From JBNJGB01 sp051747385 (GTDB taxonomy: Bacteria > Myxococcota_A > UBA9042 > PHBI01 > JACKFB01), in NCBI GenBank assembly GCA_051747385.1, contig JBNJGB010000028.1, forward strand, positions 29,034 to 93,033: a stretch of DNA of 64,000 nt. The letters run 5' to 3'. The position numbers were made by a program, and so were the translations under genes. Positions within the stretch are counted from its first letter, which is position 1. Each line of letters opens with the position of its first letter. Under the pieces are notes generated by a model. It made no database searches. It had not been told where the DNA came from and was given only the letters and a program-made list of their open reading frames with translations. Shown here piece after piece: positions 41,059 to 49,280 of the stretch.

Positions 41059-42654
41059 CTACTTGAGGCCGAGGCGCTTCGCGAGGCGGTGCAGGTTGCT
41101 CTTGTCCATGTCCAGCAGGCGGGCGGCCTCGGACCAGTTCTCGCCGGACTGCTCGACGGCGCGGCGGATCTCGGCGCGGCGGAAGGCGTCCACGCGCTCG
41201 GAGAGCCCGGCGTCGGGGAGGTCCGGCGCGGCGGCGGACGGTGCCTGCGCGCTCCCTGCGCTGCCGGATGCCCCGGGGACGCCCGGCATGGGACGCAGGT
41301 CGAGGTGGTCCGAGCCGATGATCACGCTGCGGCCGTCGCCGGACCGGGAGGCCCGGAGGGCGGCGCGGGTGACCACGTGCTCCAGCTCTCGGACGTTGCC
41401 CGGCCAGTCGTACGACTCCAGCTCCGCCAGGGCCTCGGGCGCGACGCGGACGGGCCCCACGCCCAGGTCCAGGCGGGCCCGATCCAGGAAGTGGCCGGTG
41501 AGGAGCGCGATGTCCTCGCGCCGGTCGCGCAGGGGCGGCACCGACACGGGGAACACGCTCAGCCGGTGATAGAGGTCCGGCCGGAAGCGCCCCTCCTCCA
41601 CCTCCGCCACGAGGTCGCGGTTCGTCGCCGCGATGACGCGGACGTCGACGACGCGCTGGCGCTCCGAGCCCACCCGCTGGATCTCGCCGAACTGGAGGGC
41701 GCGCAGCAGCTTCGGCTGCAGCGACAGGGGCAGCTCGCCGACCTCGTCCAGGAACAGCGTCCCGCCGTCGGCGAGCTCCAGCTTGCCCATCCGGTCGGCG
41801 TGGGCGCCCGTGAACGCCCCGCGCACGTGGCCGAACAGCTCGCTCTCGGCGATGGACTCGGGCAGGGCGGCGCAGTTGACGTAGACCAGCGGCTGCTCCG
41901 CGCGCGGCGAGCGGGCGTGCAGCGTCCGCGCGACCAGCTCCTTTCCCGTGCCCGTCTCGCCCGTCACCAGGACCGTGAGATCGGAGGCGGCCACCACGCC
42001 GATCTCCTCCCGGAGCTGCCGCATCAAGGGGCTCAGACCCAGCAGCTCTCCGCCCCCGCGCTGCAGCGCGTCGCGGACCAGGTGTCGCGCCACCTGGCCC
42101 CGCTTCTCGGCCAGGTCCTCGAGCGTGTCGATGAGCAGGGCCGTCCGCATCGCGGCGGCGGCCAGGGCGGCGAAGGCCTCGAAGGTGGCGGTGTCCACGT
42201 GCTCGAAGGCGTCAGGGGCAACGGCGTCCACCGTGAGCGCGCCCACCAGGCGATCGCCCACGTACAGCGGCGCGCCCATGCAGGAGTGGACGTGGGCCAT
42301 GTGGTCCGGGGTCCCCTCGATCATCCCGTCGTAGGGATCGGGCCGGGGGTCGTCCGCGGCGAAACGGACCGGCTCGCGCCCCTCGAGGACCTCGGCGAGG
42401 CGGGAGTGCTCCTCCGGGTCGAAGCAGCGGCCGAGCACGTCCGGGGCCAGCCCCTCCACGGCGAGGGGCTGCAGCACCCCGTCCCGGAAGGCGAGCAGCG
42501 CCGCGGCGTCGTACGGCACGACCCGGCGGAGCGCCCCGAGGAGGCGCTGATAGCGGGCCTCCGACGACAGGCTCGCCGTCAGGTCCACCGCGATGTCCAC
42601 GAGGGCGCCCAGGGTGGATCCCGTCGTGGTCGTTTCGACACCAGCCGTTGTCAT
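41059..42654 (-). CDS. norR: NorR-type sigma54 enhancer-binding regulator
   Basis: 531 residues in NorR order. The N-terminal GAF domain (residues 15-175) senses nitric oxide through an iron centre in known NorR. The AAA+ domain (about 205-435) has Walker A GETGTGKE, the sigma54-contact loop GAFTGA, and LFLDEVGELPL. A Fis-type helix-turn-helix is at the C-terminus (GENWSEAARLLDMDKSNLHR). It diverges from a di-iron repair protein gene across 150 bp holding two NorR-like sites and a -24/-12 promoter, which strongly supports regulation of that gene pair in response to NO. Confidence 0.9.
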   Translation of the reverse strand: MTTAGVETTTTGSTLGALVDIAVDLTASLSSEARYQRLLGALRRVVPYDAAALLAFRDGVLQPLAVEGLAPDVLGRCFDPEEHSRLAEVLEGREPVRFAADDPRPDPYDGMIEGTPDHMAHVHSCMGAPLYVGDRLVGALTVDAVAPDAFEHVDTATFEAFAALAAAAMRTALLIDTLEDLAEKRGQVARHLVRDALQRGGGELLGLSPLMRQLREEIGVVAASDLTVLVTGETGTGKELVARTLHARSPRAEQPLVYVNCAALPESIAESELFGHVRGAFTGAHADRMGKLELADGGTLFLDEVGELPLSLQPKLLRALQFGEIQRVGSERQRVVDVRVIAATNRDLVAEVEEGRFRPDLYHRLSVFPVSVPPLRDRREDIALLTGHFLDRARLDLGVGPVRVAPEALAELESYDWPGNVRELEHVVTRAALRASRSGDGRSVIIGSDHLDLRPMPGVPGASGSAGSAQAPSAAAPDLPDAGLSERVDAFRRAEIRRAVEQSGENWSEAARLLDMDKSNLHRLAKRLGLK

Positions 42655-42688
42655 CGAGACACCACTCCCTCGTTGTCATCTCCACAAC
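42647..42688. promoter_or_regulatory. Two NorR-type operators (GT-N7-AC)
   Basis: Site 2 is an exact GTTGT-N7-ACAAC palindrome (42672-42688). Site 1 (42647-42663) is the related GTTGTCATCGAGACACC with the same GT-N7-AC core, 25 bp away and overlapping the norR start codon. NorR of enteric bacteria binds GT-N7-AC sites upstream of sigma54 promoters. The placement about 70-100 bp before the predicted start of transcription is right for an enhancer, and would also allow autoregulation. Confidence 0.7.
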
Positions 42689-42728
42689 CCATATCTCCAA
42701 CCCACCGTGGACACAATAGATTCCGATC

Positions 42729-42744
42729 TGGAACGGGCCTTGCT
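42729..42744 (+). promoter_or_regulatory. Sigma54 (-24/-12) promoter of the di-iron repair operon
   Basis: TGGAACGGGCCTTGCT fits the sigma54 consensus TGGCACG-N4-TTGCW with one mismatch and the invariant GG and GC exactly 12 bp apart. It points to the repair gene whose ATG is 60 bp downstream; transcription would start near 42755. Confidence 0.8.
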
Positions 42745-42804
42745 CCTACACCGGGCCGACGGGGCGACCGGCCCCGGCAGCCACGACGAAGCAGGGAGTC
42801 ATCG

Positions 42805-43485
42805 ATGGAGAGCCCGAAGACCACCGACAGCCTGGGGCGCCTGGCGTCTCGCATCCCCGCGGCGTCGCGGGTGTTCATGCGCCACGGCCTCGACTTCTGC
42901 TGCAGCGGCAACCGCCCCCTCGACGAGGTCTGCGAGGACGAGGGCCTGGACGCCGCCGCCATCGTCGACGAGATCGAGGCGGAGCGCGCCGGCGACGACG
43001 GCGACGTCTGCTGGGACGACAAGCCGCTCGGCGAGCTCATCGACCACATCCTCGCGTCCCACCACCGCCCGCTGGACGAGGAGCTCCCCCGGCTGGACCA
43101 GATGGTGCGCCGGGTCGTGACCGTCCACGGCGACAAGGACCCCGAGCGCCTGCACGACCTGGCCCGCACGTTCACGGCCCTGCGGGAGGACCTCACCCCG
43201 CACATGATGAAGGAGGAGCGGGTCCTCTTCCCGTGGATCCAGTCCGGCGACGGCCGGACGGCGGGCCAGCCGGTGCAGGTCATGCTCTACGAGCACGAGT
43301 CCGCCGGCGAGATGCTCGACCGGCTCCGCGAGCTGACGGACGGCTTCCAGCCCCCGCAGGGCGCCTGCAACACCTGGCGGGCCCTGTACGCGGGCCTGGA
43401 CGAGCTGGACACCTCGCTCCGCGAGCACATCCACCTGGAGAACAACATCCTCTTCCCGCGCGCGCTGGCAGGGGAGGCGGCGTAA
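42805..43485 (+). CDS. ric: Iron-sulfur cluster repair di-iron protein (RIC; ScdA/YtfE family)
   Basis: 226 residues; GGGAG 7 bp before the ATG. The N-terminal DUF542 domain has FMRHGLDFCCSGNRPLDEVC. A hemerythrin-like bundle follows with the expected di-iron ligands (LASHHRPLDEELPRL, LTPHMMKEERVLFPWI, MLYEHESAGEMLDRL, REHIHLENNILFPRAL). Family members repair Fe-S clusters damaged by NO or oxidants in the cytoplasm. The NorR-type regulator and sigma54 promoter upstream indicate nitrosative-stress control. It is coupled to a second hemerythrin gene by TAATG. Confidence 0.95.
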   Translation: MESPKTTDSLGRLASRIPAASRVFMRHGLDFCCSGNRPLDEVCEDEGLDAAAIVDEIEAERAGDDGDVCWDDKPLGELIDHILASHHRPLDEELPRLDQMVRRVVTVHGDKDPERLHDLARTFTALREDLTPHMMKEERVLFPWIQSGDGRTAGQPVQVMLYEHESAGEMLDRLRELTDGFQPPQGACNTWRALYAGLDELDTSLREHIHLENNILFPRALAGEAA

Positions 43486-44033
43486 TGGTCTCCATCATCG
43501 GCTTCCCGAAGTCCGTCGCCGCGGAGGCGGATCCCATCTCGATGCTCACGGCGTGCCACGGCCGCATCCGGCGGTTCGGCGACGGCGCGCTGAAGCTTTC
43601 CCGGGTGACCGGCGCCCCGGCCTGGCAGGTAGCCGAGACGGCCACGTCCGTCCGCCGCTACTTCGCGGAGGCCCTCCCGCTGCACGAGATGGACGAGGAG
43701 GAGGACCTCAAGCCCCTCGTCATGGAGCGGAGCCCGAGCCTCCACGTCCGATCCTCCCTGCGGACCATGCAGAAGGAGCACCGCTCCCTGGACCACGTCA
43801 TCGAGGAGCTGATCCCCATGTGGACGCGCCTCGAAGCGGAGCCCGAGCGCCTGTGGTGCGGGCGCCCCCGCCTGCGCCGCCTCACGGAGGAGCTGGTCGA
43901 GCGCCTGTGCTCCGTCGTGGAGCTGGAGGAGACCGTCCTCCTGCCCGCGGCGCGCCGGGTCCTGGACTCCGAGGACATGGACTTCCTGCGCCGATCCTTC
44001 CTGGATCGCCGGCGGAGCGCCGTGGCGGCCTGA
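43485..44033 (+). CDS. Hemerythrin HHE-domain protein
   Basis: 182 residues, start overlapping the stop of the repair gene. A four-helix HHE bundle is indicated by ISMLTACHGRIRRFG, LPLHEMDEEEDLKPLVM, MQKEHRSLDHVIEELI and ELEETVLLPAARR, giving His/Glu ligands for a non-haem di-iron centre. It may bind NO or oxygen or supply iron for the repair protein. Same operon and regulation as the repair protein. Confidence 0.85.
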   Translation: MVSIIGFPKSVAAEADPISMLTACHGRIRRFGDGALKLSRVTGAPAWQVAETATSVRRYFAEALPLHEMDEEEDLKPLVMERSPSLHVRSSLRTMQKEHRSLDHVIEELIPMWTRLEAEPERLWCGRPRLRRLTEELVERLCSVVELEETVLLPAARRVLDSEDMDFLRRSFLDRRRSAVAA

Positions 44034-44094
44034 TGCCCGTCCGGGCGCGGTGGTGATTGCCACCGCCCCGTCCGCGTCCCACCATGGGCGTACC

Positions 44095-44631
44095 ATGCAA
44101 CTTCGCTGGCGTCCCGTGGTGCCCAACACCCTGACGGTGGCGCGCCTCGTCCTCGCGGCGCTCTTCCCGTGGATGCCGGAGTCGTGGTGGCTGCCGGTGG
44201 TCGCGGTGTCCCTGGCCACCGAGTTTTTCGACGGCATCCTGGCTCGCCGGCTGGACGCCGTCACCCGGTTCGGCCAGGTCATGGATCCCATCGCCGACAA
44301 GGCGTTCATCCTGGTCGTCGCGCTGACGATGATGGCCGCGGGACGCGTCACTCCTCTGGAGCTTCTCTTCGTGGGCGCCCGGGACGTCGCGGTCCTCCTC
44401 GGCGCCCTGGCCGTCGTCGTCGCCGGCCGCCCACGACTCGTCGCCCGGATGGAGCCCCGCCTCCCGGGCAAGGCGACCACGACGCTCCAGTTCGCCTTCC
44501 TCCTCTGGCTCCTCGTCGCCGGCCCGGCCCCGCCCGGCCTCCTGATCCCGATCGCCATCGTCAGCGTGCTGGCCGGCCTGGACTACCTGGTGTCGTTCGC
44601 GCGAGCCCACTCCGAGTGGCACGGCGCCTGA
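44095..44631 (+). CDS. CDP-alcohol phosphatidyltransferase
   Basis: 178 residues and about five membrane helices. The CDP-alcohol signature D-G-x2-A-R-x8-G-x3-D-x3-D is complete ([20 protein letters not shown] then DPIADK). It transfers a phosphatidyl or similar group from a CDP donor to an alcohol in the inner membrane. Whether it is a PgsA-like or another lipid synthase is not clear. The ATG at 44095 is chosen; an earlier GTG at 44050 is possible. Confidence 0.88.
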   Translation: MQLRWRPVVPNTLTVARLVLAALFPWMPESWWLPVVAVSLATEFFDGILARRLDAVTRFGQVMDPIADKAFILVVALTMMAAGRVTPLELLFVGARDVAVLLGALAVVVAGRPRLVARMEPRLPGKATTTLQFAFLLWLLVAGPAPPGLLIPIAIVSVLAGLDYLVSFARAHSEWHGA

Positions 44632-44767
44632 CACCCGCCCCGACGACCGGACCGGGCCGATGGTGCTGGCGTGCCGCACCGCAGGGGTGCTAGAAGATCA
44701 TGGACGCCGGGGAGACGAGACGGTCGAGACCGGCCGACACGACGGCAAACCGTTCGAGAGGTGTCAG

Positions 44768-45235
44768 ATGAAGATCGATATCGGGATCCCCGAGGACCAG
44801 CGACTGGCGATCGTCGAGGGGCTGTCGCGCCTGCTGGCAGACACGTACACGCTGTACCTCAAGACCCACAACTTCCACTGGAACGTGACGGGTCCGATGT
44901 TCACGACGCTGCACCAGATGTTCGAGGACCAGTACAACGAGCTGGCGATCGCGGTGGACGACATCGCCGAGCGCATCCGCTCGCTGGGCGCGCCGGCCCC
45001 CGGCAGCTACAAGGAGTTCGGCGCCCTCGCGAGCGTCCCCGAGGCCGAGGGCGTCCCCGAGGCGAAGGAGATGATCCGCGCACTCGTGGGCGACCACGAG
45101 ACCGTGGTCCGGACGGCCCGCTCGGTCTTCCCCAAGGCCGAGGAGGCGGGCGACGAGGCGAGCGCCGACCTGCTCACGCAGCGCCTCCAGGTCCACGAGA
45201 AGACGGCCTGGATGCTGCGAAGCCTGCTCGAGTAG
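44768..45235 (+). CDS. dps: Dps-family DNA-protecting ferritin
   Basis: 155 residues with the Dps ferroxidase segment ([20 protein letters not shown], then [20 protein letters not shown]) and a normal four-helix length. Dps dodecamers oxidise and store iron with peroxide and shield DNA during starvation or oxidative stress. GAGAGG precedes the ATG. It is monocistronic and ends in palindromes before a convergent gene. Confidence 0.95.
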   Translation: MKIDIGIPEDQRLAIVEGLSRLLADTYTLYLKTHNFHWNVTGPMFTTLHQMFEDQYNELAIAVDDIAERIRSLGAPAPGSYKEFGALASVPEAEGVPEAKEMIRALVGDHETVVRTARSVFPKAEEAGDEASADLLTQRLQVHEKTAWMLRSLLE

Positions 45236-45251
45236 GGCATCGCTTCGGTGA

Positions 45252-45284
45252 TCCGTGCACGGACCCGACGGCGCCGTGCACGGA
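45252..45284. terminator. Double palindrome after dps
   Basis: TCCGTGCACGGA (45252-45263) and CCGTGCACGG (45274-45283) are each self-complementary and can also pair with one another, giving a strong hairpin between the convergent dps and secreted-protein genes. No U-tract follows. Confidence 0.45.
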
Positions 45285-45302
45285 CACCGGCGATGCCGCT
45301 CC

Positions 45303-46520
45303 CTACTGGTACTGGATGAAGACCGGCTGCGGCTCGAGCGCCATCACCTCTTCCGGCTTCAGCAGCGGCTCGTCCCACCCGCCCTCGCGCCAGGACTTCG
45401 GGTAGAAGAGCTTGAAGCCCTTGAGCGGCATGCTCTTCGTGTCCCGGACGAACCTCCAGGTGCTGAACTTGATCGCCGGCGGGCCGAAGCCGTCCATGTT
45501 GTGGATGACCGACACCCGCGAGAAGTCGCTGCGGACCTCCTCGCGCCTGGCGATCATCTTCCAGTTGAACTGGTGGACCACGAGCATCTTGCGCTCCGCG
45601 ATCCCGTGCTCGACGAGGTACTCCTGCATGGCGCGCTGCGCGCGGTTCACCTCGTCGGCGGTGACGCTCCCGAGCTCCTCCCCGGGCTTGTCCGTCGACC
45701 ACTCCGGATCGATGGCGAGGTGGACGTTGTCGAATCGCAGGTAGGGGAGCATCCCCCGCACGGCCTCCTCGGCGTCCCGGGTGCCGAGCTGATGATCGAG
45801 CACGACGAGGATGCCTTCCTCCCAGGCATACTGCAGGTACCGGGCCAGGCGCTCCTCGTCGATGATGCCCACCTTCCCTCCGGGGTGGGCCACCCCGTAG
45901 ACGATGTGGAAGGCGGGCACCGTGTGGCGTCTGCCGTTCACCTCGTCGTATGTCTGGGCGACCTCGATGACCCGGTCGGCCAACTCCGTGAGCCGAAGCT
46001 CTCCGAGGATCCCCATGTGCCTCGAGTCCGGGTGGCCGTAGTAGGCGATGACGTCGCTGTCGGCGAGCACGTCCTCGATCGCGTCCGGCCCCGCCTCGCG
46101 CCCGGGGGAGACGAGGCCCAGGTGGTCGCCGCCCCCCGCCCGGTCTCCGAAGAGCTCGCCCATCGCCTTCCCGACGACCGCTCTCGCCGCAGCGCGTCCC
46201 GGCGGGAACCCGCCCAGGTGGTCACCGGACGCCGCCCGGTCGCCGAAGAGTTCGCCCATGGTCTTCCCGACGACCGCTCTCGCCACGGCGTGGCGGGTTC
46301 CCGCGGCCGACTCGACGGTCCGCTCCGGGGACGGCTCCGCCGGTATCTGCTCGGCGGCCCCGCTCCGGCTCGGCGAGGACGGCTCCGATGCGGTCTGCAG
46401 GTTCTGCCGTGGAGGCGAGGCGGTGTCCGGCGAGGTCTCGGCGGCGTGCGACGTCTCGCCCCCGAGAAGTGCCACTGTGGCCACTGCAAGGAGCGGAATG
46501 GAAGAGCTGGTTCGGGTCAT
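45303..46520 (-). CDS. Secreted conserved protein of unknown function (barrel-like domain)
   Basis: 405 residues with a Sec signal peptide (cleavage near SHA-AETS, residue 26), a Ser/Pro-rich linker and a duplicated 30-residue segment (ARAVVGKTMGELFGDRAASG and ARAVVGKAMGELFGDRAGGG, tandem copies about 96 bp apart). The C-terminal 260 residues contain DVIAYYGHPDSRHMGILGEL, TVPAFHIVYGVA, VLDHQLGTRD, VHLAIDPEW and MLVVHQFNWKM. This pattern of short beta strands each followed by a helix suggests a TIM-barrel hydrolase-like fold shared with many uncharacterised secreted proteins. The function is unknown. Confidence 0.75.
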   Translation of the reverse strand: MTRTSSSIPLLAVATVALLGGETSHAAETSPDTASPPRQNLQTASEPSSPSRSGAAEQIPAEPSPERTVESAAGTRHAVARAVVGKTMGELFGDRAASGDHLGGFPPGRAAARAVVGKAMGELFGDRAGGGDHLGLVSPGREAGPDAIEDVLADSDVIAYYGHPDSRHMGILGELRLTELADRVIEVAQTYDEVNGRRHTVPAFHIVYGVAHPGGKVGIIDEERLARYLQYAWEEGILVVLDHQLGTRDAEEAVRGMLPYLRFDNVHLAIDPEWSTDKPGEELGSVTADEVNRAQRAMQEYLVEHGIAERKMLVVHQFNWKMIARREEVRSDFSRVSVIHNMDGFGPPAIKFSTWRFVRDTKSMPLKGFKLFYPKSWREGGWDEPLLKPEEVMALEPQPVFIQYQ

Positions 46521-47090
46521 GTGGGGCTGTGCGCCGGAGGGGTGAGGAGGGGAATGTGGGACGCTCGGCGGGAACCGTGGCCGGCCGGGGGCGATCGCGT
46601 TCGAGCGCAGGACCGCGCGGGACGATCATCGTCGCCGCGGGGCTGCTCGAGGACGCGGGCCGGGCCATCGTGTCGCGGCCATCACGAACCATACCGATCC
46701 GGGCAGCTCGCGTCACGGTCGAGGCCGCTTTCCGGGCGGCGTCTGCCCCCTCGCCATCGCGATATTCCCGGGCACTTCGCCGAGGACGACCCGAAGTCCG
46801 CCACCGACATGACGAGCACGGCCGACAGCGGCTCGCGGGCCGCCCTCCCCCTCGTCACGCCGGCAATTGCCGTGGCTGAAGCGTGGCACTCCCACACGGG
46901 CTCCGGGAGCGATTTCGACGACGACGGTGGCGGCCACACGCTCGCCCCGCTGCGCTGACAGAGACTAGCCCGGCCTCCCAGGGGAGTCTCCGTCGCGCCC
47001 TGGTCACCATGTGCTCAGCGGCGCGAACGCCCGCGCCCGGGCGGCTCCGACGAGATGAACGTGCACCGCCGGCCTCGGCAGCGCCGGTGC
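46521..47090. other. Gene-free region between divergent and regulator genes
   Basis: About 570 bp without a credible reading frame, slightly lower in GC than its surroundings. No repeat, promoter or RNA was recognised. Part must be the promoter region of the secreted-protein gene. Confidence 0.5.
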
Positions 47091-48527
47091 TCATCCGTCC
47101 AGCTTCTTGAGCCACTTCCAGAGGGTCACGCGGCTCACGCCCAGGCGCTCGGCCGCGCGGGTCTTGTTGCCGCCGCACGCGTCCAGGGCGGCCTCGATGG
47201 CCTGCCGGTCGGGGCGCCCCCTCCGCCTGGGGGCGTGGGGCGGGCGCCGGGGCGGCGCGGCGGGCGCCGGCTCGTCGGAGCGCGCCACGTCGCCTTCGGG
47301 GGAGCGCTCCATGGTGGGCGGCAGGGCCTCCGGCCCGATGACGTCGCCGGACGTCACGGCGAAGGCGTACTCCATGGCGTGCTCGAGCTCGCGGACGTTG
47401 CCGGGCCAGCTGTGCTCCAGGAGCCTGTCCATCGCCGCCGTCGTGACGCCGGCGACGCCCCGGTTCATCCGCTCGTTGAGGCGCTCCAGGAACCACTCCA
47501 CCAGCAGGGGGATGTCGCTCCGGCGCTCTCGGAGGGGCGGCACCTGCAGCGGCAGCACCGCGAGCCGGTAGTAGAGGTCCTTCCGGAAGCAGCCGCCCTC
47601 GCAGGCGTGGACGAGATCCCGGTTCGTGGCGGCGATGATCCGGATGTCGACCGGGACGGGGCGGCTGTCGCCCACGCGCTCGATCTCGTGCTCCTGAAGC
47701 GCCCGCAGCAGCTTCTTCTGCACGTCCAGCGAGACGTCGCCGATCTCGTCCAGGAACAGCGTCCCGCCGTGGGCTTCTTCGAACCGGCCCTTGCGGTGGG
47801 TGGTCGCGCCGGTGAACGCCCCCTTCACGTGCCCGAACAGCTCGCTCTCCAACAGCGTCTCGCTCAGGGCTGCGCACGACACGCGGACGAACGGGCCGCT
47901 GTTCCGATCGCTGGCGTCGTGCACCGCGCGGGCCACCAGCTCCTTGCCCGTCCCCGTCTCGCCCTGGATGAGCACGGAGGCGGACGTCCGACCCGCCACC
48001 TCGATCATGTCGTAGAGGTTCTGCATGGAGGGGTGGTGGCCCACGATGCGGCCGAACCGCACCCGCCCGCTGACCTCGCGGCGCAGGCGCGCCACCTCCT
48101 CCTTCAGCTCCACCAGGTCGGTCACGTCCGTGACGGCCTCGATGGCGCCGATGACCTCCCCGGCCTCGTCGCGCATGAGGCGGGCGTGCTTGACGACCGG
48201 GATCTGGTGGCCGTCGCGGCGCGTGATGCGACAGCCCCGGCCGTGAAGCTCCCCCTCCAGGAACAGGGGACAGCGGTTGTCCTCCTCCGCCTGCGGCCCG
48301 CGGAAGCAGGTGCTCCCCTGCAGGACGGCGCACGGAGAGCCGAGGACCTCCCGGGCCGGCCAACCGGTCGCCGTCTCCATGGCGCGGTTCCACGACGTGA
48401 TCCGCCCCTGCACGTCGACGGTGAACAGCCCGCCGGGCGTCGTCTCCAGCACGTTGGCCAGGAGGGTCTCGGCATCGACGGCGCCGAGGCGGCCGCCGGA
48501 GTCACCCGGGTCGAAGCTGCGCGTCAT
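47091..48527 (-). CDS. Sigma54 enhancer-binding regulator with PAS domain
   Basis: 478 residues; GGAGG 5 bp before the ATG. A PAS domain (residues 20-140, GGLFTVDVQGRITSWNRAME) is interrupted by a Cys pair (LQGSTCFRGPQAEEDNRC) that could bind metal or be redox-active. The AAA+ domain has GETGTGKE, GAFTGA and LFLDEIGDVSL. A Fis-type helix-turn-helix ends the protein (GGNKTRAAERLGVSRVTLWK). It would activate an unidentified sigma54 promoter in response to a small-molecule or redox signal. It diverges from the Tat-signal/GMC gene pair, a candidate target, although no -24/-12 promoter was found there. Confidence 0.92.
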   Translation of the reverse strand: MTRSFDPGDSGGRLGAVDAETLLANVLETTPGGLFTVDVQGRITSWNRAMETATGWPAREVLGSPCAVLQGSTCFRGPQAEEDNRCPLFLEGELHGRGCRITRRDGHQIPVVKHARLMRDEAGEVIGAIEAVTDVTDLVELKEEVARLRREVSGRVRFGRIVGHHPSMQNLYDMIEVAGRTSASVLIQGETGTGKELVARAVHDASDRNSGPFVRVSCAALSETLLESELFGHVKGAFTGATTHRKGRFEEAHGGTLFLDEIGDVSLDVQKKLLRALQEHEIERVGDSRPVPVDIRIIAATNRDLVHACEGGCFRKDLYYRLAVLPLQVPPLRERRSDIPLLVEWFLERLNERMNRGVAGVTTAAMDRLLEHSWPGNVRELEHAMEYAFAVTSGDVIGPEALPPTMERSPEGDVARSDEPAPAAPPRRPPHAPRRRGRPDRQAIEAALDACGGNKTRAAERLGVSRVTLWKWLKKLDG

Positions 48528-48659
48528 GGGGGCCTCCCCGTCCGACGAGAGGGTACGCCCGGGGAATCCCCCGAACAAGGAAGCAGCAGAACAAGCGGGG
48601 TTTCGTCCGCACGGCCGGGCGCGTGCCCCGCGGACGGCCGCGGTGCTAACCTCCCCGTC

Positions 48660-49280
48660 GTGTCGAGGGAACGACCCGACGAGGACGGCGGCGAGGCCCG
48701 GAGCCCGGGACCGGTGGGCAGGGCGTTCGGCTCCCTGTCCCGACGCAAGCTCCTCAAGGCGGCCGCATACACGACGGTCGGCGCCGGTGTGGTCGCGGGC
48801 GGCGGCCTGGCGACCCTGCTGGCGCTGCGGGGGAGCGCACCGCCCGTGGAGGGCCTCGAGGTGCTCGACTCCCAGCGCTTTCGCACGCTGTCGAACCTCG
48901 CGCGGGTGCACGCGCCGCCCCGCGGGCCCGAGGATCCGGAGCACGGCGCCTTCGACGTGGACGCCGACGAGGTGGGCCTGGCGCGTGCCTTCGACGCCTA
49001 CCTCGCCGACGAACCCGCCGACCGCGTGTCGGACGTGGAGACGGCCCTCGACCTGGTCGAGATGGGGCCCGTGCTCTTCGACGGACGCGGCGCCACGTTC
49101 TCCCACCTGGCCCTCGACGAGCAGGTGGCTCACTGGCGGACCTGGGGCACGAGCGGCCTCCTGACGCGCCGGCAGGTGGCCCTGGCGTTCCGTCGCTTCT
49201 TCTACCTCGTCTTCTACGATCGCGCGGAGGTGTGGCCCTTCATCGGCTATCCGGGCCCGACCCATCACGGGACGCCGTGA
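48660..49280 (+). CDS. Tat-signal small subunit-like protein (gluconate 2-dehydrogenase subunit 3 type)
   Basis: 206 residues from a GTG. The twin-arginine signal SRRKLLKAAAYTTVGAG (about residues 27-43) is followed by a helical domain with LEVLDSQRFRTLSNLARVH. This matches subunit 3 of membrane GMC-type dehydrogenases, which escorts the flavoprotein through the Tat system. The stop overlaps the GMC gene start (GTGA), so the pair is coupled. Family assignment rests on context and general form. Confidence 0.7.
   Translation: MSRERPDEDGGEARSPGPVGRAFGSLSRRKLLKAAAYTTVGAGVVAGGGLATLLALRGSAPPVEGLEVLDSQRFRTLSNLARVHAPPRGPEDPEHGAFDVDADEVGLARAFDAYLADEPADRVSDVETALDLVEMGPVLFDGRGATFSHLALDEQVAHWRTWGTSGLLTRRQVALAFRRFFYLVFYDRAEVWPFIGYPGPTHHGTP

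Noticed and set aside
46521..47090. Small genes in the 570-bp spacer
   Set aside because: Frames on both strands are Arg/Ala/Pro-rich, lack ribosome sites and show no protein-like pattern.
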